Shown one piece after another: positions 57,440 through 64,000 of a DNA stretch of 64,000 nucleotides. The position numbers were made by a program, and so were the translations under genes. Within the stretch, counting starts at the first letter, position 1. Each line of letters begins with the position of its first letter. The notes below the pieces were generated by a model. It was given only the letters and a program-made list of their open reading frames with translations. It was not told the origin of the DNA and made no database searches. This DNA comes from Mycobacterium sp. SMC-2 (lineage in GTDB: Bacteria > Actinomycetota > Actinomycetes > Mycobacteriales > Mycobacteriaceae), in NCBI RefSeq assembly GCF_025263485.1, contig NZ_CP079863.1:4030001-4094000 (forward strand), read 5' to 3'.

Positions 57440-58344
57440 CCCGGCGCGAGATCGCGAAGGTGATCGCGCTGACCAATCCGGTCTCGGGGCACGGCGCGGC
57501 GATCCGGGCCGCGCAGCTCGCGATCACCCGGCTGCACCACCGCGGGGTGGAGGTCGTCGAGATCATCGGCGACGACGCGCAAGACGCGCGACACCTGGTG
57601 AGCGCGGCGCTCGAGAAGGGCGCCGACGCGGTGATGGTGACCGGCGGCGACGGCGTCGTCTCCAACGCGCTGCAAGTGCTCGCCGGCACCGACGTCCCGC
57701 TGGGCATCGTGGCGGCGGGCACCGGCAACGACCACGCCCGCGAATTCGGGCTTCCCACCAAGGATCCCGAAGCCGCCGCGGACATCATCGTCGACGGCTG
57801 CACCGAAACCATCGATCTGGGGCGGATTCGCGACAGCGACGGGGTCAACAAATGGTTCGGCACCGTGGCCGCCGCCGGATTCGACTCCCTGGTGACCGAC
57901 CGGGCCAACCGAATGCGCTGGCCGCATGGCCGGTTGCGGTACTACCTCGCGATGCTCGCCGAGCTGTCGCAGCTGCGGCTCTTGCCGTTCCGCATGGTGC
58001 TCGACGGGACGCGCGAGATCGATGCCGACATCACGCTGGCGGCCTTCGGCAATACCCGCAGCTACGGCGGGGGCATGCTGATCTGTCCCCATGCCGATCC
58101 CACCGACGGCCTGCTCGACATCACCATGGTGCACGAGGCGTCGCGGACCAAGCTGGTGCGCCTGTTCCCCACCGTGATGAAAGGCACCCACGTCAACCTC
58201 GACGAGGTGAGCACGACGCGCGCGCAAACGGTCCACGTCGAGTGCCCCGGTATCAACGTCTACGCCGACGGCGACTTCGCGTGCTCGCTGCCCGCGGAGA
58301 TCACCGCGGTTCCGGGCGCGCTGCGGATCCTGCGCCGGGGCTGA
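57436..58344 (+). CDS. dagK: Diacylglycerol kinase family lipid kinase
   Basis: 302 residues. Kinase motifs are ALTNPVSGHGAA near the N-terminus, VMVTGGDGVVSNALQVLAGTDVPLGIVAAGTGNDHAREF (GGDG and GTGND), and TVAAAGFDSLVTDRANRMRW. It phosphorylates diacylglycerol to phosphatidic acid at the membrane. M. tuberculosis Rv2252 is such a kinase, linked to phosphatidylinositol mannosides. It is coupled to the ADPS-like gene (ATGA overlap), suggesting a shared glycerolipid pathway. Confidence 0.93.
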   Translation: MTRREIAKVIALTNPVSGHGAAIRAAQLAITRLHHRGVEVVEIIGDDAQDARHLVSAALEKGADAVMVTGGDGVVSNALQVLAGTDVPLGIVAAGTGNDHAREFGLPTKDPEAAADIIVDGCTETIDLGRIRDSDGVNKWFGTVAAAGFDSLVTDRANRMRWPHGRLRYYLAMLAELSQLRLLPFRMVLDGTREIDADITLAAFGNTRSYGGGMLICPHADPTDGLLDITMVHEASRTKLVRLFPTVMKGTHVNLDEVSTTRAQTVHVECPGINVYADGDFACSLPAEITAVPGALRILRRG

Positions 58345-58355
58345 GGGCCTGCCGC

Positions 58356-58868
58356 CTAGCCCACTCCCCGGCTGAGCCAGGACACCTCGCCGGCCTCGCC
58401 GCCGTCGCGGTACGCCTCGAGCGCGTCGTCCCACGCCGTTCCCAGCACCGTGTCCAGCTCGGCGGCCAGGGTGTCGGCGCCGTGCGCCATCAGCGTCCGC
58501 AGCCGCATCTCCCCGACCATCACGTCGCCGTTGGCGCTCATCGCCCCGCTCCACAGCCCGAGCTGCGGGGTGTGGCTGAACCGCTGGCCGTCGACTCCGG
58601 GGCTGGGATCCTCGGTGACCTCGAACCGCAGCACCGACCAGGAGCGCAGGGCGTTGGCCAGCCTCGCGCCGGTGCCCACGGGCCCCACCCAGTTGGTGAC
58701 CGCGCGCAGCTGTCCGGGCATGGCCGGCTGCGGCGTCCACGTGAGATTGGCCTTCGACCCGAGGGTCGACGACAACGCCCACTCGACATGCGGGCATACC
58801 GCCGCCGGCGAGGCGTGCACGTACACCACGCCAGTCGTCACGTCGGCGAATTGATTCGACGCACGCAT
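58356..58868 (-). CDS. DUF3145 family protein
   Basis: 170 residues from ATG 58868, chosen for GAAGGAGCAGG just upstream. FADVTTGVVYVHASPAAVCPHVEWAL, WVGPVGTGARLANALRSW, FSHTPQLGLWSGAMSANGDVMVGE and a C-terminal GTAWDDALEAYRDGGEAGEVSWL. It is a widely conserved actinobacterial protein without known function. It converges with dagK; the stops are about 10 nt apart. The 5' region up to 59009 is AT-rich and should hold its promoter. Confidence 0.85.
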   Translation of the reverse strand: MRASNQFADVTTGVVYVHASPAAVCPHVEWALSSTLGSKANLTWTPQPAMPGQLRAVTNWVGPVGTGARLANALRSWSVLRFEVTEDPSPGVDGQRFSHTPQLGLWSGAMSANGDVMVGEMRLRTLMAHGADTLAAELDTVLGTAWDDALEAYRDGGEAGEVSWLSRGVG

Positions 58869-59009
58869 TTCCTGCTCCTTCGGTTCCACGAGGGACGTCT
58901 TCCCCAACGACCTGGTGGGACCTGGCAAGCAGGATGTCTAACTATTTTGTGTGTCGTGCGTGTCTATTGTGCCTCGTGATACCCGTGTTGCGCTAGTGTG
59001 CATTTTTCC

Positions 59010-59828
59010 TTAGCCGTATTCGGCGATCACGGCGTCGGAAATCGCGGGCCACGGCTGCAGCGCCCACTCCCCGAAATCGCGGTTGGTGAGGGCCACCAGA
59101 GCCAGGTCCCGTTTGGGATCTGCCCAAATGAAACCACCCGCCTGGCCGAAATGGCCGTAGGTTCGCGGCGAGTTGCGCGTGCCGGTCCAGTGCGGCGATT
59201 TCGCGTCCCTGATCTCGAAGCCCAGGCCCCAGTCGTTGGGCCGCTGGACGCCGTAGCCGGGCAGCACGCCGTCCAGGCCGGGAAATTGCACCGTCGTCGC
59301 CTCGGCGTGCAGTTGGGCCGAGACGGTCACCGGGCGCAACAGGTCCCCGGCGAATTTCGCCAGGTCAGCCACCGTGGATGTCACCCCGAACCCGGCGGCC
59401 TGCGCGCCGCCGTCCAGCCGGGTGGCCGCCATTCCGAGGGGTTCGCAGACCGCCTCGGCCAGGTAGCGACCGAACTCGATGCCGGACTCGCGCTCCACGG
59501 TCTGAGCCAGCACGGTGAAGCCGTGGTTGGAGTAGATGCGCCGGGTTCCGGGGGCGGCCAGCACGTGATCGTTGTGCAGGGCCAGCCCCGACGCGTGCGC
59601 CAGCAGGTGGCGGACGGTGGCGCCGGGCGGGCCGGCGGCCGTCTCCAGGTCGACGACGCCCTCTTCGACGGCGACCTGCGCGGCCCGGGCCACCAGCGGC
59701 TTGGTCACCGAGGCCAGCTGGAACACCCGTCCGGTGTCGCCGTGGCTGGCCAGCACCCCGTCGGGTCCGATCACCGCCGCGGCGGCGGCCTCGACCGGCC
59801 AGTCCGCCAGCGCATCGAGCGGGGCCAT
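59010..59828 (-). CDS. Serine hydrolase, class C beta-lactamase-like
   Basis: 272 residues from ATG 59828, overlapping the methyltransferase stop (TGATG). Catalytic motifs are FQLASVTKPLVARAA (SxxK), RRIYSNHGFTVLAQ (YxN) and TYGHFGQAGGFIWADP (HxG in place of KTG). There is no signal peptide, so it is probably cytoplasmic. Such proteins are esterases or peptidases more often than true lactamases. The pairing with a methyltransferase is the only hint at function. Confidence 0.88.
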   Translation of the reverse strand: MAPLDALADWPVEAAAAAVIGPDGVLASHGDTGRVFQLASVTKPLVARAAQVAVEEGVVDLETAAGPPGATVRHLLAHASGLALHNDHVLAAPGTRRIYSNHGFTVLAQTVERESGIEFGRYLAEAVCEPLGMAATRLDGGAQAAGFGVTSTVADLAKFAGDLLRPVTVSAQLHAEATTVQFPGLDGVLPGYGVQRPNDWGLGFEIRDAKSPHWTGTRNSPRTYGHFGQAGGFIWADPKRDLALVALTNRDFGEWALQPWPAISDAVIAEYG

Positions 59829-60898
59829 CACTTCCTGGCGATGTAGTAGTTGTTGATCGGGTCCGACTCGATCTCGCTGACCCGCACGTCGCCGAATCCG
59901 GCATCGGTCAGCATCGAGGTGGCCAGCTGCGTGCCCCAGGCGGTGCCCAGTCCGGCGCCTTCGGCCGCCAGCGACACCGTCATGCAGTGCATCAACGACG
60001 TGGTGTAGAGGTAGGTGCTCATCGGGACGCCGACGTTGTCCTCCAGCTGGCTGGAGGCCTTGATGTCGGCCATCAGCAACACACCGCCGGGCCGCAGCGC
60101 GCGGTAGATGTTCTCCAGCACGCGCGCCGGCTGCGCCTGGTCGTGGATGGCGTCGAAGACCGTGATGACGTCGTACTCGGCCACCTTGTCGAGTTCGGAC
60201 AGGTTGTGGCTTTCGAAGCCCGCGTTGGTCAGGCCGAGGCCGGCCGCCTCCCGGATGCCGGCCGCGATGGCCTCGTCGGAGAAGTCGATGCCGGTGAACC
60301 GGCTCGCGGGGAACGCCTGGGCCATCACGTTGATCGCGTGACCGCTGCCGCAGCCGAAGTCGGCCACGTCGGCTCCGGACCGCAGGCGCTCGACGAGGCC
60401 GTCGACCAACGGCAACACCACGTCGACGAGCGCGTTGTCGAACACCGCGGCGCTCTGCTCGGCCATCAGCATGTGGAAGCGCGGGTATTCGCTGTAGGGC
60501 AGCCCGCCCCCCTGGCGGAAGCAGTCGATGATTTTCTGTTCGACCTCGCCGAGCAGCGGGATGAACATCGCCGCCAGGGCCAGGTTGTCGGGCCCGGCCG
60601 CCCTGGTCAGCACGCGGGCGCGGTGGGCGGGCAATGAATAGGTGGCCGCGCCGGCGTCGTAGTGGACGACGTGCCCGGTGGCCATGCCGGCCAGCCACTC
60701 CCGCACGTAGCGCTCGTCGAGGCCGGCGGCGTCGGCGATCTGCGCGCTGGTGGAGGGTGGAAGTGAGGCCATCGTGTCAAGCAGGCCGGTCTGATGTCCG
60801 ATGCTCAGCAACAGCGCCAGGCTGGCGCCGTCGATGGCCGCGACCATCCGTCCGGCGAACTCGTCACTGGTTTCCGCGGCGATCTCGGGTGCCGTCAT
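59828..60898 (-). CDS. SAM-dependent methyltransferase with winged-helix N-terminus
   Basis: 356 residues from ATG 60898. An N-terminal helical/winged-helix part ([41 protein letters not shown]) precedes a Rossmann methyltransferase: [20 protein letters not shown] (SAM motif I), [27 protein letters not shown] and [14 protein letters not shown]. The layout resembles small-molecule O-methyltransferases. The target is unknown. It diverges from mscR across 32 nt and overlaps the serine hydrolase. Confidence 0.88.
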   Translation of the reverse strand: MTAPEIAAETSDEFAGRMVAAIDGASLALLLSIGHQTGLLDTMASLPPSTSAQIADAAGLDERYVREWLAGMATGHVVHYDAGAATYSLPAHRARVLTRAAGPDNLALAAMFIPLLGEVEQKIIDCFRQGGGLPYSEYPRFHMLMAEQSAAVFDNALVDVVLPLVDGLVERLRSGADVADFGCGSGHAINVMAQAFPASRFTGIDFSDEAIAAGIREAAGLGLTNAGFESHNLSELDKVAEYDVITVFDAIHDQAQPARVLENIYRALRPGGVLLMADIKASSQLEDNVGVPMSTYLYTTSLMHCMTVSLAAEGAGLGTAWGTQLATSMLTDAGFGDVRVSEIESDPINNYYIARK

Positions 60899-60906
60899 GG
60901 TCAGCG

Positions 60907-60923
60907 ACGGTACACCGTAGGTT
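60907..60923. promoter_or_regulatory. Palindrome and -10 in the mscR divergent region
   Basis: ACGGT-AC-ACCGT (60907-60918) overlaps TAGGTT (60918-60923), a -10 exactly 7 nt before the mscR ATG. The mscR mRNA is therefore probably leaderless, and the palindrome could be an operator shared with the methyltransferase gene. Confidence 0.5.
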
Positions 60924-60930
60924 GGTGGCC

Positions 60931-62016
60931 ATGAGTCAGACAGTGCGCGGCGTGATTTCACGAAAGAAGGGTGAACCCGTCGAATTGGTGGACATCGTCG
61001 TCCCGGACCCGGGGCCCGGCGAGGCCCTGGTCGACGTCATCGCCTGCGGGGTGTGCCACACCGACCTGACCTACCGCGAGGGCGGCATCAACGACGAGTA
61101 CCCGTTCCTGCTCGGCCACGAGGCCGCCGGCCGGGTCGAGGCGGTAGGGCCCGGCGTGACCGCGGTCGAGCCGGGCGACTTCGTGATCCTGAACTGGCGG
61201 GCCGTCTGCGGCCAGTGCCGGGCCTGCAAGCGCGGCCGCCCGCACCTGTGCTTCGACACCTTCAACGCCGCCCAGAAGATGACGCTGACCGACGGCACGG
61301 AGCTGACACCCGCGCTGGGCATCGGCGCGTTCGCCGACAAGACGCTGGTGCACGCCGGCCAGTGCACCAAGGTCGATCCCGCCGCCGACCCTGCCGTCGC
61401 GGGCCTGCTCGGCTGCGGGCTGATGGCCGGCATCGGCGCGGCGATCAACACCGGCGGCATCACGCGCGACGACACCGTCGCGGTGATCGGCTGCGGCGGC
61501 GTCGGCGATGCCGCGATCGCCGGCGCCGCTCTGGTCGGGGCCAGGCGGATCATCGCGGTGGACACCGACGACACCAAACTGGACTGGGCCCGCAAGTTCG
61601 GCGCCACCCACACCATCAACGCCCGCCAGGGCGACGTCGTCGAGGCGATCCAGGACCTCACCGACGGGTTCGGGGTGAACGTGGCGATCGACGCCGTCGG
61701 CCGGCCCGAGACCTGGAAGCAGGCCTTCTACGCCCGCGACCTCGCGGGAACCGTTGTGCTGGTGGGTGTTCCGACGCCCGACATGAAGCTGGAAATGCCG
61801 CTGGTCGACTTCTTCAGCCATGGCGGGGCGCTGAAGTCGTCGTGGTACGGCGATTGCCTGCCCGAACGCGACTTCCCCACGCTGATCGACCTGTACCTGC
61901 AGGGAAGGCTCCCGCTGGAGCAGTTCGTCTCCGAGCGCATCGGCCTCGGTGACGTCGAGGAAGCCTTACACAAGATGCACGGGGGCAAGGTGTTGCGTTC
62001 GGTGGTGATGCTCTGA
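60931..62016 (+). CDS. mscR: S-nitrosomycothiol reductase / mycothiol-dependent formaldehyde dehydrogenase
   Basis: 361 residues, zinc-dependent medium-chain alcohol dehydrogenase. Catalytic zinc: [11 protein letters not shown] and [15 protein letters not shown]. Structural zinc: [20 protein letters not shown] (four Cys). NAD site: [22 protein letters not shown]. The M. tuberculosis orthologue (Rv2259, adhE2) oxidises S-hydroxymethyl-mycothiol and reduces S-nitrosomycothiol, protecting against formaldehyde and NO. It overlaps the MBL hydrolase by 1 nt (TGATG). Confidence 0.94.
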   Translation: MSQTVRGVISRKKGEPVELVDIVVPDPGPGEALVDVIACGVCHTDLTYREGGINDEYPFLLGHEAAGRVEAVGPGVTAVEPGDFVILNWRAVCGQCRACKRGRPHLCFDTFNAAQKMTLTDGTELTPALGIGAFADKTLVHAGQCTKVDPAADPAVAGLLGCGLMAGIGAAINTGGITRDDTVAVIGCGGVGDAAIAGAALVGARRIIAVDTDDTKLDWARKFGATHTINARQGDVVEAIQDLTDGFGVNVAIDAVGRPETWKQAFYARDLAGTVVLVGVPTPDMKLEMPLVDFFSHGGALKSSWYGDCLPERDFPTLIDLYLQGRLPLEQFVSERIGLGDVEEALHKMHGGKVLRSVVML

Positions 62017-62639
62017 TGGTGAACATCGAGCGGGTGGTGACCCACGGCACGTTCGAATTGGACGGCGGCAGTTGGGAAGTCGACAACAACATCTGGCTGA
62101 TCGGCGACAATTCCAACGTCGTGGTGTTCGACGCCGCCCACGACGCGGCACCGATCGTCGAGGCCGTGGCCGGGCGCCACGTGGTCGCGGTGGTGTGCAC
62201 GCACGGCCACAACGACCACGTCACGGTCGCGCCGGAACTGGGCAAGACCCTCGACGCGCCGGTGCTGCTGCATCCGGCCGACGAGGTGCTGTGGCGAATG
62301 ACGCATCCCGACAGCGGCTTTCGTTCTTTGTGCGACGGCGAGACGCTGAGCGTGGGTGGGACGGAACTGCGGGCGATGCACACCCCGGGCCACTCCCCCG
62401 GATCGGTGTGTTGGTACTCGCACGACCTGGGTGTGGTGTTCAGTGGCGACACCCTGTTCTCCGGCGGCCCAGGCGCGACCGGCCGCTCGTATTCGGATTT
62501 CCCGACGATCCTGCAGTCCATCTCCGAGCGGCTGGGCAAGCTACCCGGCGAGACGGTGGTGCACACCGGCCACGGCGACAGCACCACCGTCGGCGACGAA
62601 ATCGTCCACTACGAGGAGTGGGTGGCCCGCGGGCATTAA
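62016..62639 (+). CDS. Metallo-beta-lactamase-fold hydrolase
   Basis: 207 residues. Metal ligands are VCTHGHNDHVTVAPELG (HxHxDH variant HGHNDH), MHTPGHSPGSVCWYSHDLGVVFSGDTLFSGGPGATGRSYSDF and HTGHGDSTTVGDE. It resembles glyoxalase II-type thioesterases. Coupled to mscR (TGATG), it may hydrolyse S-formyl-mycothiol formed by MscR, completing formaldehyde detoxification; this is inferred from context. It corresponds to Rv2260. Confidence 0.93.
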   Translation: MVNIERVVTHGTFELDGGSWEVDNNIWLIGDNSNVVVFDAAHDAAPIVEAVAGRHVVAVVCTHGHNDHVTVAPELGKTLDAPVLLHPADEVLWRMTHPDSGFRSLCDGETLSVGGTELRAMHTPGHSPGSVCWYSHDLGVVFSGDTLFSGGPGATGRSYSDFPTILQSISERLGKLPGETVVHTGHGDSTTVGDEIVHYEEWVARGH

Positions 62640-62791
62640 GCGTTCGTCGCGAGACGCCCAGTCACATCCGCCACACCAGTACCTGTTTACGACCACCATG
62701 CGGTCGTCGAATTTGATAGCACCGGTGATATCGGATTTGAGAGTCCCCTATTGGTCCGACTGAGCTTCCTCGCGGCAGGCAGCCCGCCGCC
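62640..62791. other. Intergenic gap between convergent genes
   Basis: 152 nt separate the MBL gene from the SHOCT protein gene. No clear hairpin, RNA or ORF was found. Confidence 0.5.
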
Positions 62792-63538
62792 CTACTGCCC
62801 CTCGAGGATCCGCCGCTTTTCGGACTCGAACTCCTGCTGAGTCAGCGCCCCGGAATCCCGCAGCGCGGCAAGGGTTTTGAGGCGCTCCAGGCGGATGCCT
62901 TCGTCGCTCGGCTCGTGCGCGACAGGCGCAACAGGCGCGACAGGCGCGACAGGAACGACAGGCGCGTGCACGTAGGGGCTCGCCGCCACCGCCACCGCCC
63001 TGCGCCGGGTGCGCCCCAGCCACAACCCGGACAAGATCGCACCGGCGAGTCCCACCACGAACAGGCCGACGAACAACCACACCAAAAAGCCGTAGGAACT
63101 TTTGTGCCCGAAGGCCAGGCGAGGGTTGATGTATCCGTTGACCTGGCCATCCGTGGTTATGTCGTAGTCGCCGCTGACGGGAATCTGAGCCACCCACACC
63201 CGCACGTGCGCGTCATTGTTGACCGTCGTTGTGCTGCCGATGCTTTCGCTCAATGCGGGTTGCGCCACACCCTCGGGCGGCGCGATCGTGACACCGAGCG
63301 GCGGGACCGGCAGGCCGGCGTTGGGACTACCGACCACGACGGTGTGCAGGCTGACGGTGACTTCGCCGGCGGGCAGATACAGGCTGCCCGTTCCCGGGAT
63401 CGGCACCTCGCCGTAGGCGTTGTACTTGTCCAGGAAGAACGCGTTGAGCACCAAAGAGACGATGAAGCCGCCCACCGACACGACCATCAGCACGACGGCG
63501 GCGGCCAGCGAAATCTTCGCCAGCCGTCTGCGGTTCAT
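62792..63538 (-). CDS. Two-TM membrane protein with C-terminal SHOCT domain
   Basis: 248 residues. TM1 is near 9-33 (ISLAAAVVLMVVSVGGFIVSLVLNA). An extracytoplasmic beta-rich domain of about 120 residues follows (TGSLYLPAGEVTVSLHTVVVG, VWVAQIPVSGDYDITTDG), then TM2 (YGFLVWLFVGLFVVGLAGAILSGLWLG). A PVAPVAPVAPVAH repeat linker leads to a short SHOCT motif (RLERLKTLAALRDSGALTQQEFESEKRRIL), which mediates oligomerisation. The start overlaps the lnt-like stop by 4 nt (ATGA). Confidence 0.87.
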   Translation of the reverse strand: MNRRRLAKISLAAAVVLMVVSVGGFIVSLVLNAFFLDKYNAYGEVPIPGTGSLYLPAGEVTVSLHTVVVGSPNAGLPVPPLGVTIAPPEGVAQPALSESIGSTTTVNNDAHVRVWVAQIPVSGDYDITTDGQVNGYINPRLAFGHKSSYGFLVWLFVGLFVVGLAGAILSGLWLGRTRRRAVAVAASPYVHAPVVPVAPVAPVAPVAHEPSDEGIRLERLKTLAALRDSGALTQQEFESEKRRILEGQ

Positions 63539-64000
63539 CCAGGCAGTGTGTCACCGCGGGCCGGGCGATGCCAGCGCAACAGCGCAAACCCGAGGACGAC
63601 GAACGCCAGCACCGGCACCCAGTCCCCCAGCCGCTGGTACGGCGTCACGCGCGATCCCAGCGGCACGCTCACCACGGTCACGCCCCGGAATCCCGACGGG
63701 CACCAGGCCAGCCGGTGGCCGCGCGCGTCGAAAGCGGAACTGTCGCCGGACAGTCCTGCATGCACGGCCGGGCGGCCCGCTTCGACGGCGCGCACCGCGG
63801 GCTGCGCGGCCAACTGCGGCTGCGCCCAACTGCCCTGGAACGACGACGTGGAACTCTGATACACCAACAGCTCCGCACCGAGCTGCGCCTCCCGCCGCGC
63901 CAGGTCGGAGAACAGGACCTCGTAGCTGACCAACGGGCCGATGGGCAGGGCGTCGGCGTGCAACACGACGGGCCCGGTTCCGCGTTGCCGGTCCTCGGCG
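63535..64000 (-). CDS. lnt: Apolipoprotein N-acyltransferase-like, C-terminal part
   Basis: 155 codons of the C-terminus are visible; the gene continues past the window. It matches the nitrilase domain of Lnt: GPLVSYEVLFSDLARREAQ, LGAELLVYQSSTSSFQGSW, QLAAQPAVRAVEAGRPAVHAGLSGDSSAFD, then a final TM helix (WVPVLAFVVLGFALLRW). Lnt adds the third acyl chain to lipoproteins. The catalytic Cys expected in the CYE motif is Ser here (LVSYEV, AGC codon), so this copy may be inactive; mycobacteria also have Lnt in Ppm1. It is coupled to the SHOCT gene. Confidence 0.85.
   Translation of the reverse strand, partial: AEDRQRGTGPVVLHADALPIGPLVSYEVLFSDLARREAQLGAELLVYQSSTSSFQGSWAQPQLAAQPAVRAVEAGRPAVHAGLSGDSSAFDARGHRLAWCPSGFRGVTVVSVPLGSRVTPYQRLGDWVPVLAFVVLGFALLRWHRPARGDTLPG

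Overview
The window is high-GC actinobacterial DNA from a slow-growing Mycobacterium, most likely of the M. avium complex type. The evidence is the kasA/kasB/acpM/accD6 mycolic-acid locus, the GlnA1-GlnE-GlnA2 cluster, mycothiol-linked MscR, Hip1/CaeA proteases, PtkA/PtpA, and a gene order that, from memory, follows M. tuberculosis H37Rv from about Rv2219A to Rv2261c/Rv2262c. The species is an inference. I saw no insertion sequence, prophage or CRISPR array.

Layout. 0-2.1 kb: an RDD membrane protein (cut by the window edge) diverges from glnA1, with a textbook four-half-site GlnR box between them. 2.2-9.7 kb is an accessory stretch absent from the M. tuberculosis order I remember. It holds a lipoprotein/membrane-protein pair, a Pro/Ala/Gly-rich secreted protein, a tiny Gly-rich ORF with a leaderless-type promoter, a GNAT acetyltransferase, and a K+ channel gene with a small membrane partner. 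The channel pair lies between a broken and an intact copy of an LLM-class oxidoreductase gene. 9.7-19.6 kb: glnE, glnA2, two membrane proteins, two Hip1-type proteases and panB. 19.7-24.7 kb: a secreted GH5-like glycosidase, a hemophore-like protein, a small secreted protein, a CYTH-CHAD protein, RNase P RNA (rnpB) and a 2OG-Fe(II) oxygenase.

24.7-29.6 kb is a second accessory block: a cytochrome P450, a membrane protein of lower GC and unknown function, a thiol peroxidase paralogue lacking its catalytic Thr, a 3Fe-4S ferredoxin and a membrane-anchored molybdopterin oxidoreductase. 29.6-41.6 kb: a tightly overlapping operon (cobC, Nif3-like, zinc-ribbon, RNase H/phosphatase), ptkA-ptpA-SURF1, cobD, an MpaB-like protein, an epoxide hydrolase, cbiZ bracketed by two copies of a 58-bp palindrome, tRNA-Val, ahpE and a DUF3052 gene.

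41.8-51.5 kb is the lipid core: aceE, the regulator mabR, then fabD-acpM-kasA-kasB-accD6, the FAS-II elongation and malonyl-CoA supply operon. 51.6-64 kb: a flavin monooxygenase and a deaminase that diverge from one 19-bp palindromic operator, tetR-glpD1 diverging from an ADPS-like FAD oxidase and a lipid kinase, DUF3145, a serine hydrolase and methyltransferase diverging from mscR-MBL, and a SHOCT protein downstream of an Lnt-like protein whose catalytic Cys appears to be Ser.

Synteny statements and family assignments come from recalled families and visible motifs, not from searches.
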